A stretch of 64,000 nt of DNA from Mycolicibacterium phlei. GTDB taxonomy: Bacteria > Actinomycetota > Actinomycetes > Mycobacteriales > Mycobacteriaceae. The position numbers and the translations under genes were made by a program. Shown piece by piece: positions 57,596 through 64,000 of this stretch. The notes beneath the pieces are model-generated. The model had not been told where the DNA came from and did no database searches. It saw only the letters and a program-made list of their open reading frames with translations. Location of the stretch: positions 5,208,001-5,272,000 of the forward strand of contig NZ_CP014475.1 of NCBI RefSeq assembly GCF_001583415.1, read 5' to 3'. Numbering within the stretch: the stretch's first letter is position 1; each line of letters starts with the position of its first letter.

Positions 57596-57642
57596 CAGAT
57601 CGTCCTTTCAGCCAATCATGGGATGTATGGCAGGGTAGCAGG

Positions 57643-58863
57643 GTGGCGATCGACCAGCGGGACGATGAGCAGATGACGGCGAGGCCCGGGACCGTCATGC
57701 CTCCCGTCGCCGGCGGTGCGTTGCTGGCCGTTGCCGTCGTCCTGACCGCTCTGAACCTGCGCCCCGCGGTCACCAGCGTCGCGCCGGTTCTCGGAGACAT
57801 ACGCGCCGACCTGCACGTCTCGGCGACGTGGGCGGGTCTGCTGACCACCGTGCCGACGCTGTGTTTCGCCATCGCCGGGCTCACCGCGCCGCGGGTGGCC
57901 GCCCGCGTCGGGCTGGGTCGCACGATCTCGCTCGCGCTTCTGGTGCTCACCGTCGGGCTGACGGGCCGCATCCTCGCGGGCCCGTACGTGGTGATCGCCG
58001 CGACGCTGGTGGCCTGCGCGGGTATCGCGCTGGCCAACGTGCTGATCCCGGTGGTGATCAAACAGTCGTTCCCCGCGCGCATCGGGCTGATGACCGGCAT
58101 CTACACCGCGGCACTGCAGGGCGGCGGGGCGCTGGGATCGGCCGCGACCCCGGGCCTGGCGGACCCGCTCGGCGGGTGGCGCGGCGCGCTGCTGGCGTGG
58201 GCAGCGGTGTCGCTGATCGCGCTGCTGGCGTGGCTGCCCGCCTCGCGCAGGCACGGCCGCGGGTGGGCCGCCAACGCCGCCCCGGCCGGCGAGCGGCGCT
58301 CACTGCTGCGCAACCGGCTGGCGTGGACGGTCACGTTGTTCTTCGGCACCCAGTCGGCGATGGCCTACATCGTGATGGGTTGGCTGCCTGAGGTTTTCAT
58401 CGACAACGGGATCGACCAGACGCAGGCCGGGCTGCTGGTCGGGCTGACCTCCCTCATCGGGGTGCCGATCGCGCTGGTGATCGCGCCGATGGCGGCCCGC
58501 AGCCGTTCGCAGAGCCCGTGGATCGTCGGGTTGGGGGTCATCGGAGTCAGCGGGGCGGCCGGCCTGACGATCGCCCCGGCCGCGCAACCGGTGCTGTGGA
58601 GCGTGCTGATCGGCATCGGGATGGGGGTGTTCGCACTGGCGCTCTCGCTGCTCGGCCTGCGCGCCCGCAACGCCGCCGACACCGCCCAGCTGTCGGGCAT
58701 GGCGCAGGGCCTCGGCTATCTGATCGCCGGTCTCGGGCCGTTCCTGTTCGGTCTCCTGCACGACATCACCCACAGCTGGACCGCACCGTGGCTGCTGCTG
58801 CTGGGCATCTACGTGCTTCAGATCATCCTGGGCGCGCAGGCCGGCCGGCCCCGCTACGTCTGA
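57643..58863 (+). CDS. MFS transporter, CynX/NimT family
   Basis: A 406-residue major facilitator with about twelve membrane helices. The LNLRPAVTSVAPVLGDI motif in the first helix and GIALANVLIPVVIKQSFPARIGLMTGIYT are signatures of the CynX/NimT (YeaN) group, associated with cyanate or 2-nitroimidazole export. Divergent from a GntR regulator with a 47-bp shared promoter. GTG start; an ATG at 57673 is an alternative. The actual substrate is unknown. Confidence 0.86.
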   Translation: MAIDQRDDEQMTARPGTVMPPVAGGALLAVAVVLTALNLRPAVTSVAPVLGDIRADLHVSATWAGLLTTVPTLCFAIAGLTAPRVAARVGLGRTISLALLVLTVGLTGRILAGPYVVIAATLVACAGIALANVLIPVVIKQSFPARIGLMTGIYTAALQGGGALGSAATPGLADPLGGWRGALLAWAAVSLIALLAWLPASRRHGRGWAANAAPAGERRSLLRNRLAWTVTLFFGTQSAMAYIVMGWLPEVFIDNGIDQTQAGLLVGLTSLIGVPIALVIAPMAARSRSQSPWIVGLGVIGVSGAAGLTIAPAAQPVLWSVLIGIGMGVFALALSLLGLRARNAADTAQLSGMAQGLGYLIAGLGPFLFGLLHDITHSWTAPWLLLLGIYVLQIILGAQAGRPRYV

Positions 58864-58945
58864 TCACAGGAGTAAGACCGCCTCGTCGCGGGTACACCGG
58901 ATTCACCTGTCGGTACCCAACATACACCCGAGATGAGGAGAGGCC

Positions 58946-59875
58946 ATGGTTGCGAGCATCGCCGCACGGCGCGACGGCTGCCTGCGCCTCGCCTGCGGTT
59001 CGGTCACCTACACCGTCGCCGGTCAGGGCCCGGCGCTGCTGCTGATCCACGGGCTCGGCGGCAGCAGGCGCACGTGGGACCGCTTCATCGACGCCCTGGC
59101 GGACTCCTACACAGTGATCGCCCCCGACCTTCCGGGACACGGTGATTCGGATGCGCCGCCCGGTGACTACTCACTCGGCGCGCACGCCAGCGTGCTGCGC
59201 GATCTCGCCCTTGCGCTCGGCCACCGGCGGTTCACCGCCGTCGGGCACAGCCTCGGTGGCGGCATCGCGCTGCAGACGGCCTACCAGTTCCCGGAGCGGG
59301 TGGACCGGCTCATCCTGATCAGCAGCGGCGGGCTGGGACCCGAGGTCAGCTATGCGCTGCGTGCCGCCACCCTGCCCGGTGCCGAAGCAATGCTCAGTGC
59401 GTTGTGCGCTGTTCCGGCAACGGTTCTCAAACGCGTGCTGGCGATCGCGCCCGCCGCGGCGCCGGGGGTGGATGTGCAGGCGATGTGTGACGTGCTCGGC
59501 ACGCTGCGGGCCAAGAAGCAGCGGCGGGCGTTCATCCGGACCGCGCGCTCGGTGATCGACTGGCGCGGACAGGCGGTGTCGGCGACCGGGCACGCGCGTC
59601 TGATCAACGGGGTTCCGCTGTTCATGGCGTGGGGGTCGGCCGACACCACCATCCCGCCCGACCACCATCGCCGGTTCGCCGAGCACGTCACCGATGCCGT
59701 CACCATCGAACTGCCTGGCGCAGGCCACTTTCCGCACGAGACACACAGTTCGGTGCTGTTGTCGGAGCTGCGTGACTTCCTGGCCAACACCAAACCGTTC
59801 GAGTACTCGGAGAACAGCTGGGTGGCCCGGCTCACGACCAAGACGCCGCCCGCGCCGGTGCCGTTGACCGCCTGA
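58946..59875 (+). CDS. Alpha/beta hydrolase
   Basis: A 309-residue alpha/beta hydrolase: oxyanion motif LLLIHGLGGSRRTW, DLPGHGDSDAP, nucleophile elbow VGHSLGGG (Ser), acid Asp in the WGSADTTIPPDH region, and catalytic His in GAGHFPHETH. A good GAGGAGA Shine-Dalgarno precedes the ATG. It probably acts on an ester or epoxide in lipid metabolism; the next gene follows after only 8 nt, so both are co-transcribed. Confidence 0.86.
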   Translation: MVASIAARRDGCLRLACGSVTYTVAGQGPALLLIHGLGGSRRTWDRFIDALADSYTVIAPDLPGHGDSDAPPGDYSLGAHASVLRDLALALGHRRFTAVGHSLGGGIALQTAYQFPERVDRLILISSGGLGPEVSYALRAATLPGAEAMLSALCAVPATVLKRVLAIAPAAAPGVDVQAMCDVLGTLRAKKQRRAFIRTARSVIDWRGQAVSATGHARLINGVPLFMAWGSADTTIPPDHHRRFAEHVTDAVTIELPGAGHFPHETHSSVLLSELRDFLANTKPFEYSENSWVARLTTKTPPAPVPLTA

Positions 59876-59883
59876 GTCGTTTA

Positions 59884-60918
59884 ATGGTGCCCGTGAGTGG
59901 CGCTCTGCGGAATCTCGGCCTCACCCTGCCGGTGGTCGCCGCGCCGATGGCCGGCGGCCCCACCACCCCGACCCTCGTCATCGCGGCGGCACGGGCCGGT
60001 GCCCTGGGATTCCTGGCCGCCGGCTACAAGACCCCCGACGCGGTGCGCAGCGAGATCGCCGCCGTGCGCGCGGCGTCGGTTCCGTTCGGCGTCAACGTGT
60101 TCGCGCCCAACCCGGTGCCGATCTCGACCACCGACTACCGCGCGTACCGCTCGTCCCTGCAGGCGGTGGCCGGCCGGTTCGAGGTGGACCTTCCGGCCGA
60201 GCCGGTCGAGGACGACGACGCGTTCGCCGCGAAGATCGACCTGCTGCTGGCCGACCCGGTGCCCGTCGTCAGCTTCACGTTCGGCGTGCCCGGCGGCGAG
60301 GTGATCCGCGCGCTGCAGAAGGCGGGCACGACGGTCGTGCAGACCGTGACCTCGGTGGAGGAGGCCGCCCTGGCGGCCGAGGCGGGTGCGGACATGCTCG
60401 CGGTGCAGGGCGCCGTCGCGGGCGGGCACTCCGCGACGTTGACGCCGGAGCGGATGGCGGCCCCGGTTCCGCTGCCGGATCTGGTGGCGCAGGTGGTCGG
60501 CGCCGTGCGGGTGCCGGTGATCGCCGCCGGTGGCCTGGCTTCGGCGGACGACGTCGCCGGTGTCCTGGCCGCAGGTGCGACGGCCGCGGCGGTGGGCACC
60601 GCGCTGCTGCGGGCCGACGAGAGCGGGACGTCGGCGACGCATCGCGCCGCGCTGGTCGACCCCGCGTTCACCGAGACGGTGGTGACGCGCGCCTTCACCG
60701 GCAGACCCGCGCGCGGGCTGCGCAACCGGTTCATCGACGAGTTCGATTCGCTTGCGCCGCTGGGCTATCCGGCGATCCACCATCTGACGAGCCCGATGCG
60801 CAAGGCGGCCGCCGCGGCCGGTGAGGCCCAGCTGGTCCACCTGTGGGCCGGCACGGGATACCGGCTGGCCCAGCAGAAACCGGCGGGTGAGATCCTGACC
60901 GAGCTGGCCGGCGGCTGA
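59884..60918 (+). CDS. Nitronate monooxygenase (NPD-type FMN enzyme)
   Basis: A 344-residue TIM-barrel flavoprotein of the 2-nitropropane dioxygenase family: VVAAPMAGGPTTPTLVIAAARAGALGFLAAGY, PFGVNVFAPN, QGAVAGGHS (active-site His) and IAAGGLASADDVAGVLAAGATAAAVGTALL for FMN phosphate binding. Such enzymes oxidise toxic alkyl nitronates such as propionate-3-nitronate. The gene starts 8 nt after the hydrolase stop and converges on the amidohydrolase with a 12-nt gap. Confidence 0.88.
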   Translation: MVPVSGALRNLGLTLPVVAAPMAGGPTTPTLVIAAARAGALGFLAAGYKTPDAVRSEIAAVRAASVPFGVNVFAPNPVPISTTDYRAYRSSLQAVAGRFEVDLPAEPVEDDDAFAAKIDLLLADPVPVVSFTFGVPGGEVIRALQKAGTTVVQTVTSVEEAALAAEAGADMLAVQGAVAGGHSATLTPERMAAPVPLPDLVAQVVGAVRVPVIAAGGLASADDVAGVLAAGATAAAVGTALLRADESGTSATHRAALVDPAFTETVVTRAFTGRPARGLRNRFIDEFDSLAPLGYPAIHHLTSPMRKAAAAAGEAQLVHLWAGTGYRLAQQKPAGEILTELAGG

Positions 60919-60930
60919 CGGCCCTGCATC

Positions 60931-61839
60931 TCACCGGATTGAGGCCTCTTCGGTGCTCAGACCGAACAGTCGGGCCGCGTTGTCGTGGAGCACTTTTCGG
61001 CACCAGTCCGCGCCCAGTCCGAGTCCGGTCAGCGCCTCGACCGCGTCGGGATACGGGTACGGGATGTTGGGGAAGTCACTGCCGAACAGCACTTTGTCCG
61101 CCAGCTCCGGCAGGTCGGCGCGCACGTCGGCCGGGACCGGGGCCTGCTCCTCGGTGAAGTCGGTGAACACCAGGGTGGTGTCGAGGTGCACACCCGGGTA
61201 GCGCAGCGCCAGGTCGGCGAACTCCCGGTACTCCGGTGAACCCATGTGCGCGACGATCAGTACCAGCCGCGGGTGCCGGCGCAGCAGTTCCCCGACCGGC
61301 CCCGGGCCGGTGAACCGACCCGGCGCCGGACCTGATCCGGCGTGGATGATCGTCGGGATCCCGGTGTGCTCCAACAGTTCCCACACCGGATCGAGCAGCG
61401 GGTCCGTCGGCGTGTAGTCACCGACCTGAACGTGGGCCTTGAACACCCGCGCCCCGGCGTCGACGGCCCGCGCCACGTAGTCGACGGCGCCGGGTTCGGG
61501 ATAGAACGTCGCGGTGTGCAGCACCCCCGCGGTGCCGCGCGCGAAGTCGGCGGCCCACCCGTTGAGCCACTCGGCCATCTGAGGCTTGTGCGGATACACC
61601 AGCGAGGTGAACGCCCGGACGCCGAAACTTCGCAGCACCCCGATCCTGGCCTGCTCGTCGAGCCGGTACTCGATCGGCCACTCGCGACCGGTGAGTGGAC
61701 CGACGCCGTCGAAGTAGGCCCACACCTTGTCCATCACCCGCTTGGGCATGAAGTGGGTGTGGACGTCGATGATGGATGTCAGGCCCAGCTCGTCGCGCAG
61801 CCGGGCCATCCGTTCCGCATCTGCGCCGGTATCAGGCAT
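60931..61839 (-). CDS. Amidohydrolase-2 family metal-dependent hydrolase
   Basis: A 302-residue TIM-barrel hydrolase of the amidohydrolase 2 (ACMSD-like) type. Metal ligands are visible: His-x-His in SIIDVHTHFMPKR, His in TIIHAGSG, His in LIVAHMGSPEY and the Asp in LFGSDFPNIPYPYPD. Family members decarboxylate or hydrolyse aromatic-derived acids. It overlaps the tautomerase gene by 8 nt; the pairing with a tautomerase suggests processing of a ring-cleavage-type keto/enol acid, which is inference. Confidence 0.84.
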   Translation of the reverse strand: MPDTGADAERMARLRDELGLTSIIDVHTHFMPKRVMDKVWAYFDGVGPLTGREWPIEYRLDEQARIGVLRSFGVRAFTSLVYPHKPQMAEWLNGWAADFARGTAGVLHTATFYPEPGAVDYVARAVDAGARVFKAHVQVGDYTPTDPLLDPVWELLEHTGIPTIIHAGSGPAPGRFTGPGPVGELLRRHPRLVLIVAHMGSPEYREFADLALRYPGVHLDTTLVFTDFTEEQAPVPADVRADLPELADKVLFGSDFPNIPYPYPDAVEALTGLGLGADWCRKVLHDNAARLFGLSTEEASIR

Positions 61840-62260
61840 TCGCCGTCTGCCGGGCCAGCGCCTTGAGGTCCTCGAACTTCACGATGCCGCCGCCGGCGCC
61901 CCAGGTGCCCTCCGGCTGTTCGTTGATGAGGACCCACACACGCAGTCCATCCTCCGGGGACAGGCCGGCGGCGGCAAGGACGTGGTCGGTGACCTCCTTG
62001 ACCAGACCTTCCTTGCGGCGCGTCGACAACGCACCCTCGGGAACGGTGACGTCGACGCGGAAGCGCGGCAGGTCGTCGCCGAGCGCGGTGAACCGGCCGG
62101 CCGGCACCTCCTCGACGTGGCTCCACGACAGCGCCCGGAAGGTCGCGTTGTCCGCGGCGCCCTCCCACTTCAGCAGGGTGGCGGCCAGCGTGTTCTGCAG
62201 CTCTCGGCGGGCGGTCTCCTCGAGCACCCCGGCGGGCAGGGTCAGCTGGATCATCGGCAT
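61832..62260 (-). CDS. Tautomerase-superfamily protein
   Basis: A 142-residue protein starting MPMIQLTLPAGVL. After methionine removal an N-terminal proline is exposed, as needed for catalysis in 4-oxalocrotonate tautomerase relatives. The length and two-repeat pattern (IQLTLPAGVL..., FRVDVTVPEGAL...) suggest a fused or long tautomerase/MSAD-like fold. First gene of a two-gene operon with the amidohydrolase. Tandem TetR-like palindromes lie between it and the divergent TetR gene; the nearer one ends directly before the Shine-Dalgarno GGAGCTC region. Confidence 0.8.
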   Translation of the reverse strand: MPMIQLTLPAGVLEETARRELQNTLAATLLKWEGAADNATFRALSWSHVEEVPAGRFTALGDDLPRFRVDVTVPEGALSTRRKEGLVKEVTDHVLAAAGLSPEDGLRVWVLINEQPEGTWGAGGGIVKFEDLKALARQTANA

Positions 62261-62270
62261 GACGAGCTCC

Positions 62271-62288
62271 TTATAACGACTGTCATAA
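62271..62288. promoter_or_regulatory. TetR-type operator, copy 1
   Basis: TTATAACGACTGTCATAA is an imperfect dyad (TTAT-AC...GT-ATAA), 11 nt upstream of the tautomerase start. It resembles the second dyad at 62304, centre-to-centre distance 34 bp. Confidence 0.6.
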
Positions 62289-62303
62289 CAAGTTTCACGC
62301 TAG

Positions 62304-62323
62304 GCTATAACGGTCGTCATAGC
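62304..62323. promoter_or_regulatory. TetR-type operator, copy 2
   Basis: GCTATAACGGTCGTCATAGC is a 20-bp dyad with one mismatched pair, ending directly before the AAGGAGG ribosome-binding site of the TetR gene. With copy 1 it would let one regulator repress both divergent promoters. Confidence 0.65.
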
Positions 62324-62331
62324 AAGGAGGG

Positions 62332-62913
62332 GTGGTGGCCGCAGACCGGACGGGCCGTGAACGGATGGTGATCGGTGCCGCGGACATGATCCGGCGTCGC
62401 GGGCTCAACGCGACCAGCGTCCGGGAACTGGCCAAACACACCGACGCCCCGCTGGGTTCGACCTACCACTACTTCCCCGGCGGCAAGTACGACCTGGCCA
62501 CCGAGGCGGTGCGCTGGGCCGATGACACCATCTCAGACATCCTCGCCACCGCACTGCGGGCCGGCCCCGAGGCCGGTCTGGCCGCCTTCCTGTCGATGTG
62601 GCGAAACCTGGTCCTCGACAACGACTTCCGCGCCGGATGCCCGGTGCTGGCGGTGTCCGTGGAAGACCTGCCCGACGATCACCGCGGCCCCCGCGACGCC
62701 GCGGCGGCGGCCTTCGAGCGCTGGTGTGGGCTGCTCGCGGCGTCCCTGCGCGACGCCGGCGCCGACCCCGACCGGGCCGACGGCCTGGCGACGCTGATCG
62801 TCGCCGCCGTCGAGGGCACCGTGGCGATCTGCCGTGCCCGGCGCAGCATCACCCCCCTCGACCAGGTGACCGAGCAACTCCTCGCCCTCATCCGGACCGC
62901 ACTGCCCGCCTGA
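62332..62913 (+). CDS. TetR/AcrR family transcriptional regulator
   Basis: A 193-residue TetR protein: HTH at residues about 10-56 (NATSVRELAKHTDAPLGSTYHYFPGGKYDL) and a C-terminal domain with FRAGCPVLAVSVED, as in the LmrA/YxaF-like subgroup. The strong AAGGAGG at 62324-62330 supports a GTG start at 62332 or 62335. Two tandem dyads in the divergent gap suggest it represses itself and the tautomerase-amidohydrolase operon. Confidence 0.86.
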   Translation: MVAADRTGRERMVIGAADMIRRRGLNATSVRELAKHTDAPLGSTYHYFPGGKYDLATEAVRWADDTISDILATALRAGPEAGLAAFLSMWRNLVLDNDFRAGCPVLAVSVEDLPDDHRGPRDAAAAAFERWCGLLAASLRDAGADPDRADGLATLIVAAVEGTVAICRARRSITPLDQVTEQLLALIRTALPA

Positions 62914-62975
62914 CACGGCAAATCCGCAGGTAGTGGCGTCCTTGACGGTTGTCTCGACGGGTGTCAGCATTGTGA

Positions 62976-62988
62976 CCTACGTCATAGG
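62976..62988. promoter_or_regulatory. Small dyad upstream of ferritin-like gene
   Basis: CCTACGTCATAGG (CCTA...TAGG arms) lies 22 nt before the ATG at 63011. Its CGTCATAG resembles the half-sites of the TetR dyads at 62271/62304, so the ferritin-like gene may belong to the same regulon. Weak. Confidence 0.3.
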
Positions 62989-63010
62989 CGACGGCGGGAA
63001 GGGACGACCC

Positions 63011-64000
63011 ATGAGCACGCGCGACAGGTACACCGAGGTTCCCGAGTCCACCTCCTGGGTGATTCCCAGCGCCGGCGACGCGCGCTTCAACTGGGAGTAC
63101 GAGGACGGCCGCGATCGGCTGCTCGCCCTCTACCAGAAGGGCAAGGACAAGCAGTGGGACGCGCAGTTGCGCCTGGAGTGGACCAAGGACGTCGACCCGA
63201 TGAACCCGATCGGGCTGCCCGACGAGTTCCATCCGCTGTTCGGCAGCCCGATCTGGGAAGCCGCCGACGACAAGCGCCGGGCCGAGCTGCGGCAGCATTC
63301 GCAGGCCTGGCAGTTCTCCCAGTTCCTGCACGGTGAGCAGGGCGCGATGGTGTGCGCGGCCAAGATCGTCGAGGTCGTCCCGGATGTGGACGCGAAGTTC
63401 TACGCCGCCACCCAGACCATGGACGAGGCCCGCCACGTCGAGGCGTTCTCCCGGTTCCTGCACGAGAAGGTGGGCCTGGTCTACCCGATCAACAAGAACC
63501 TGTCCGCCCTGCTGGAGGACACCCTGCGCGACTCCCGTTGGGACATGCCATATCTCGGGATGCAGGTGCTCATCGAAGGCCTGGCGCTGGCGGCGTTCGG
63601 TGTGCAGCGCGACCTGGCGCAGCCGGACTCGCTGGCCAAGCAGTTGCTGGCGTATGTGATGCAGGACGAGGCGCGCCATGTCGCGTTCGGCCGGATCTCG
63701 TTGAAGGACTACTACTCCGAGCTGACGACGACCGAGCGGGACGAGCGCGAGGAGTTCGTCGTCGAGGCCTGTTACCTGATGCGCGACCGACTCCGCGGTG
63801 ACGAGGTCTTCGAGACGCTGGGACTCGACGTCAAGGAGTGCGCGCAATGGGTGGAGGCGTCACCGATGATGGCGCAGTTCCGCGCGCATCTGTTCAGCCG
63901 CATCGTGCCGATCGTCAAGGACATCGGGCTGTGGGGCGACAAGGTGCAGAAGGCGTTCCGCGACATGGGCGTGTTCGACATGGGCAACTTCGACATCGAG
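63011..64000 (+). CDS. Diiron ferritin-like domain protein, N-terminal part
   Basis: The frame is open from the ATG (Shine-Dalgarno GGAAGGGA) to the window edge: 330 codons, no stop. It shows a complete carboxylate-bridged diiron four-helix set: Glu in LHGEQGAM, Glu-x-x-His in DEARHVEAF, Glu in LIEGLALAAFG and Glu-x-x-His in DEARHVAFG. This is the R2/R2lox/AurF-like oxygenase or oxidase architecture, but it matches none of those exactly. Mycobacterial relatives are annotated only as ferritin-like. Possible substrate oxidation or fatty-acyl desaturation-type chemistry is unproven. The C-terminus lies outside the window. Confidence 0.83.
   Translation, partial: MSTRDRYTEVPESTSWVIPSAGDARFNWEYEDGRDRLLALYQKGKDKQWDAQLRLEWTKDVDPMNPIGLPDEFHPLFGSPIWEAADDKRRAELRQHSQAWQFSQFLHGEQGAMVCAAKIVEVVPDVDAKFYAATQTMDEARHVEAFSRFLHEKVGLVYPINKNLSALLEDTLRDSRWDMPYLGMQVLIEGLALAAFGVQRDLAQPDSLAKQLLAYVMQDEARHVAFGRISLKDYYSELTTTERDEREEFVVEACYLMRDRLRGDEVFETLGLDVKECAQWVEASPMMAQFRAHLFSRIVPIVKDIGLWGDKVQKAFRDMGVFDMGNFDIE

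Noticed and set aside
57613-57630. Weak dyad in the GntR/MFS divergent gap
   Set aside because: Arms match only with a missing base; not convincing as an operator from sequence alone.
1-64000. Search by eye for tRNA, rRNA, prophage, IS ends or riboswitches
   Set aside because: No conserved tRNA/rRNA stretch, transposase or integrase product, or known riboswitch core was recognised; a tRNAscan/Infernal run would be decisive.

Overview
The window is high-GC DNA, densely packed with frequent GTG (and some TTG) starts and 1-4 nt start/stop overlaps. It looks like the chromosome of a rapidly growing mycobacterium (Mycolicibacterium type). The supporting genes are a homologue of the M. tuberculosis dormancy protein Rv0079, a fused HadA/HadB dehydratase, an MmpL remnant, a DUF732 secreted protein, a GH6 hydrolase, an LLM-class oxidoreductase, a Crp paralogue and several paired FadE-type acyl-CoA dehydrogenases. 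No tRNA, rRNA, CRISPR array, phage or intact insertion sequence was seen. The species is an inference.

Layout. 1-12981: lipid/CoA metabolism: a partial hotdog thioesterase, TetR, a frameshifted GlcD-GlcE type flavoprotein, a DUF35/thiolase-like pair, two acyl-CoA dehydrogenases, a double-domain CoA-transferase, LysR and a Ski2-like helicase. 13083-16702: sulfonate-type ABC importer and a Crp paralogue. 16877-24419: a complete phosphonate locus (alcohol dehydrogenase, one-piece PhnC-PhnE-PhnE transporter, PhnD, PhnX-like HAD, FAD oxidoreductase, PhnZ-like HD protein, PhnF-type GntR) with a recognisable PhnF operator. 24492-28977: TspO-like, MpaB-type oxygenase, Tex. 28985-35523: a LacI-controlled set of DUF1116 protein, NCS1 permease, glutamine-synthetase-like ligase and glutaminase.

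36660-47311: quinone-oxidoreductase-like gene, a FadE pair (one with a 33-bp coding tandem repeat), and a cluster that reads as import and breakdown of a guanidino compound or GABA (ABC importer, ureohydrolase, class III aminotransferase, succinate-semialdehyde dehydrogenase), with an SDR and a GntR regulator that share an operator-like sequence. 47308-53182: Rv0079/DATIN homologue with a DosR-box-like site, LLM oxidoreductase, GH6 cellulase, SDR/TetR pair, fused HadA/HadB, DUF732. 53261-56294: a deletion scar joining 5'-truncated MmpL and MFS genes head to head. 56299-64000: TenA, GntR, CynX/NimT-type MFS, alpha/beta hydrolase, nitronate monooxygenase, amidohydrolase and tautomerase with a TetR regulator, and a partial diiron ferritin-like protein.

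The most promising less-described systems are the phosphonate locus, which combines two enzymatic logics and a fused transporter; the DUF1116/NCS1/ligase/glutaminase operon with three operator-like palindromes; and the ureohydrolase-to-succinate cluster. Functional calls rest on motifs, domain order and remembered family features; no database search was possible.
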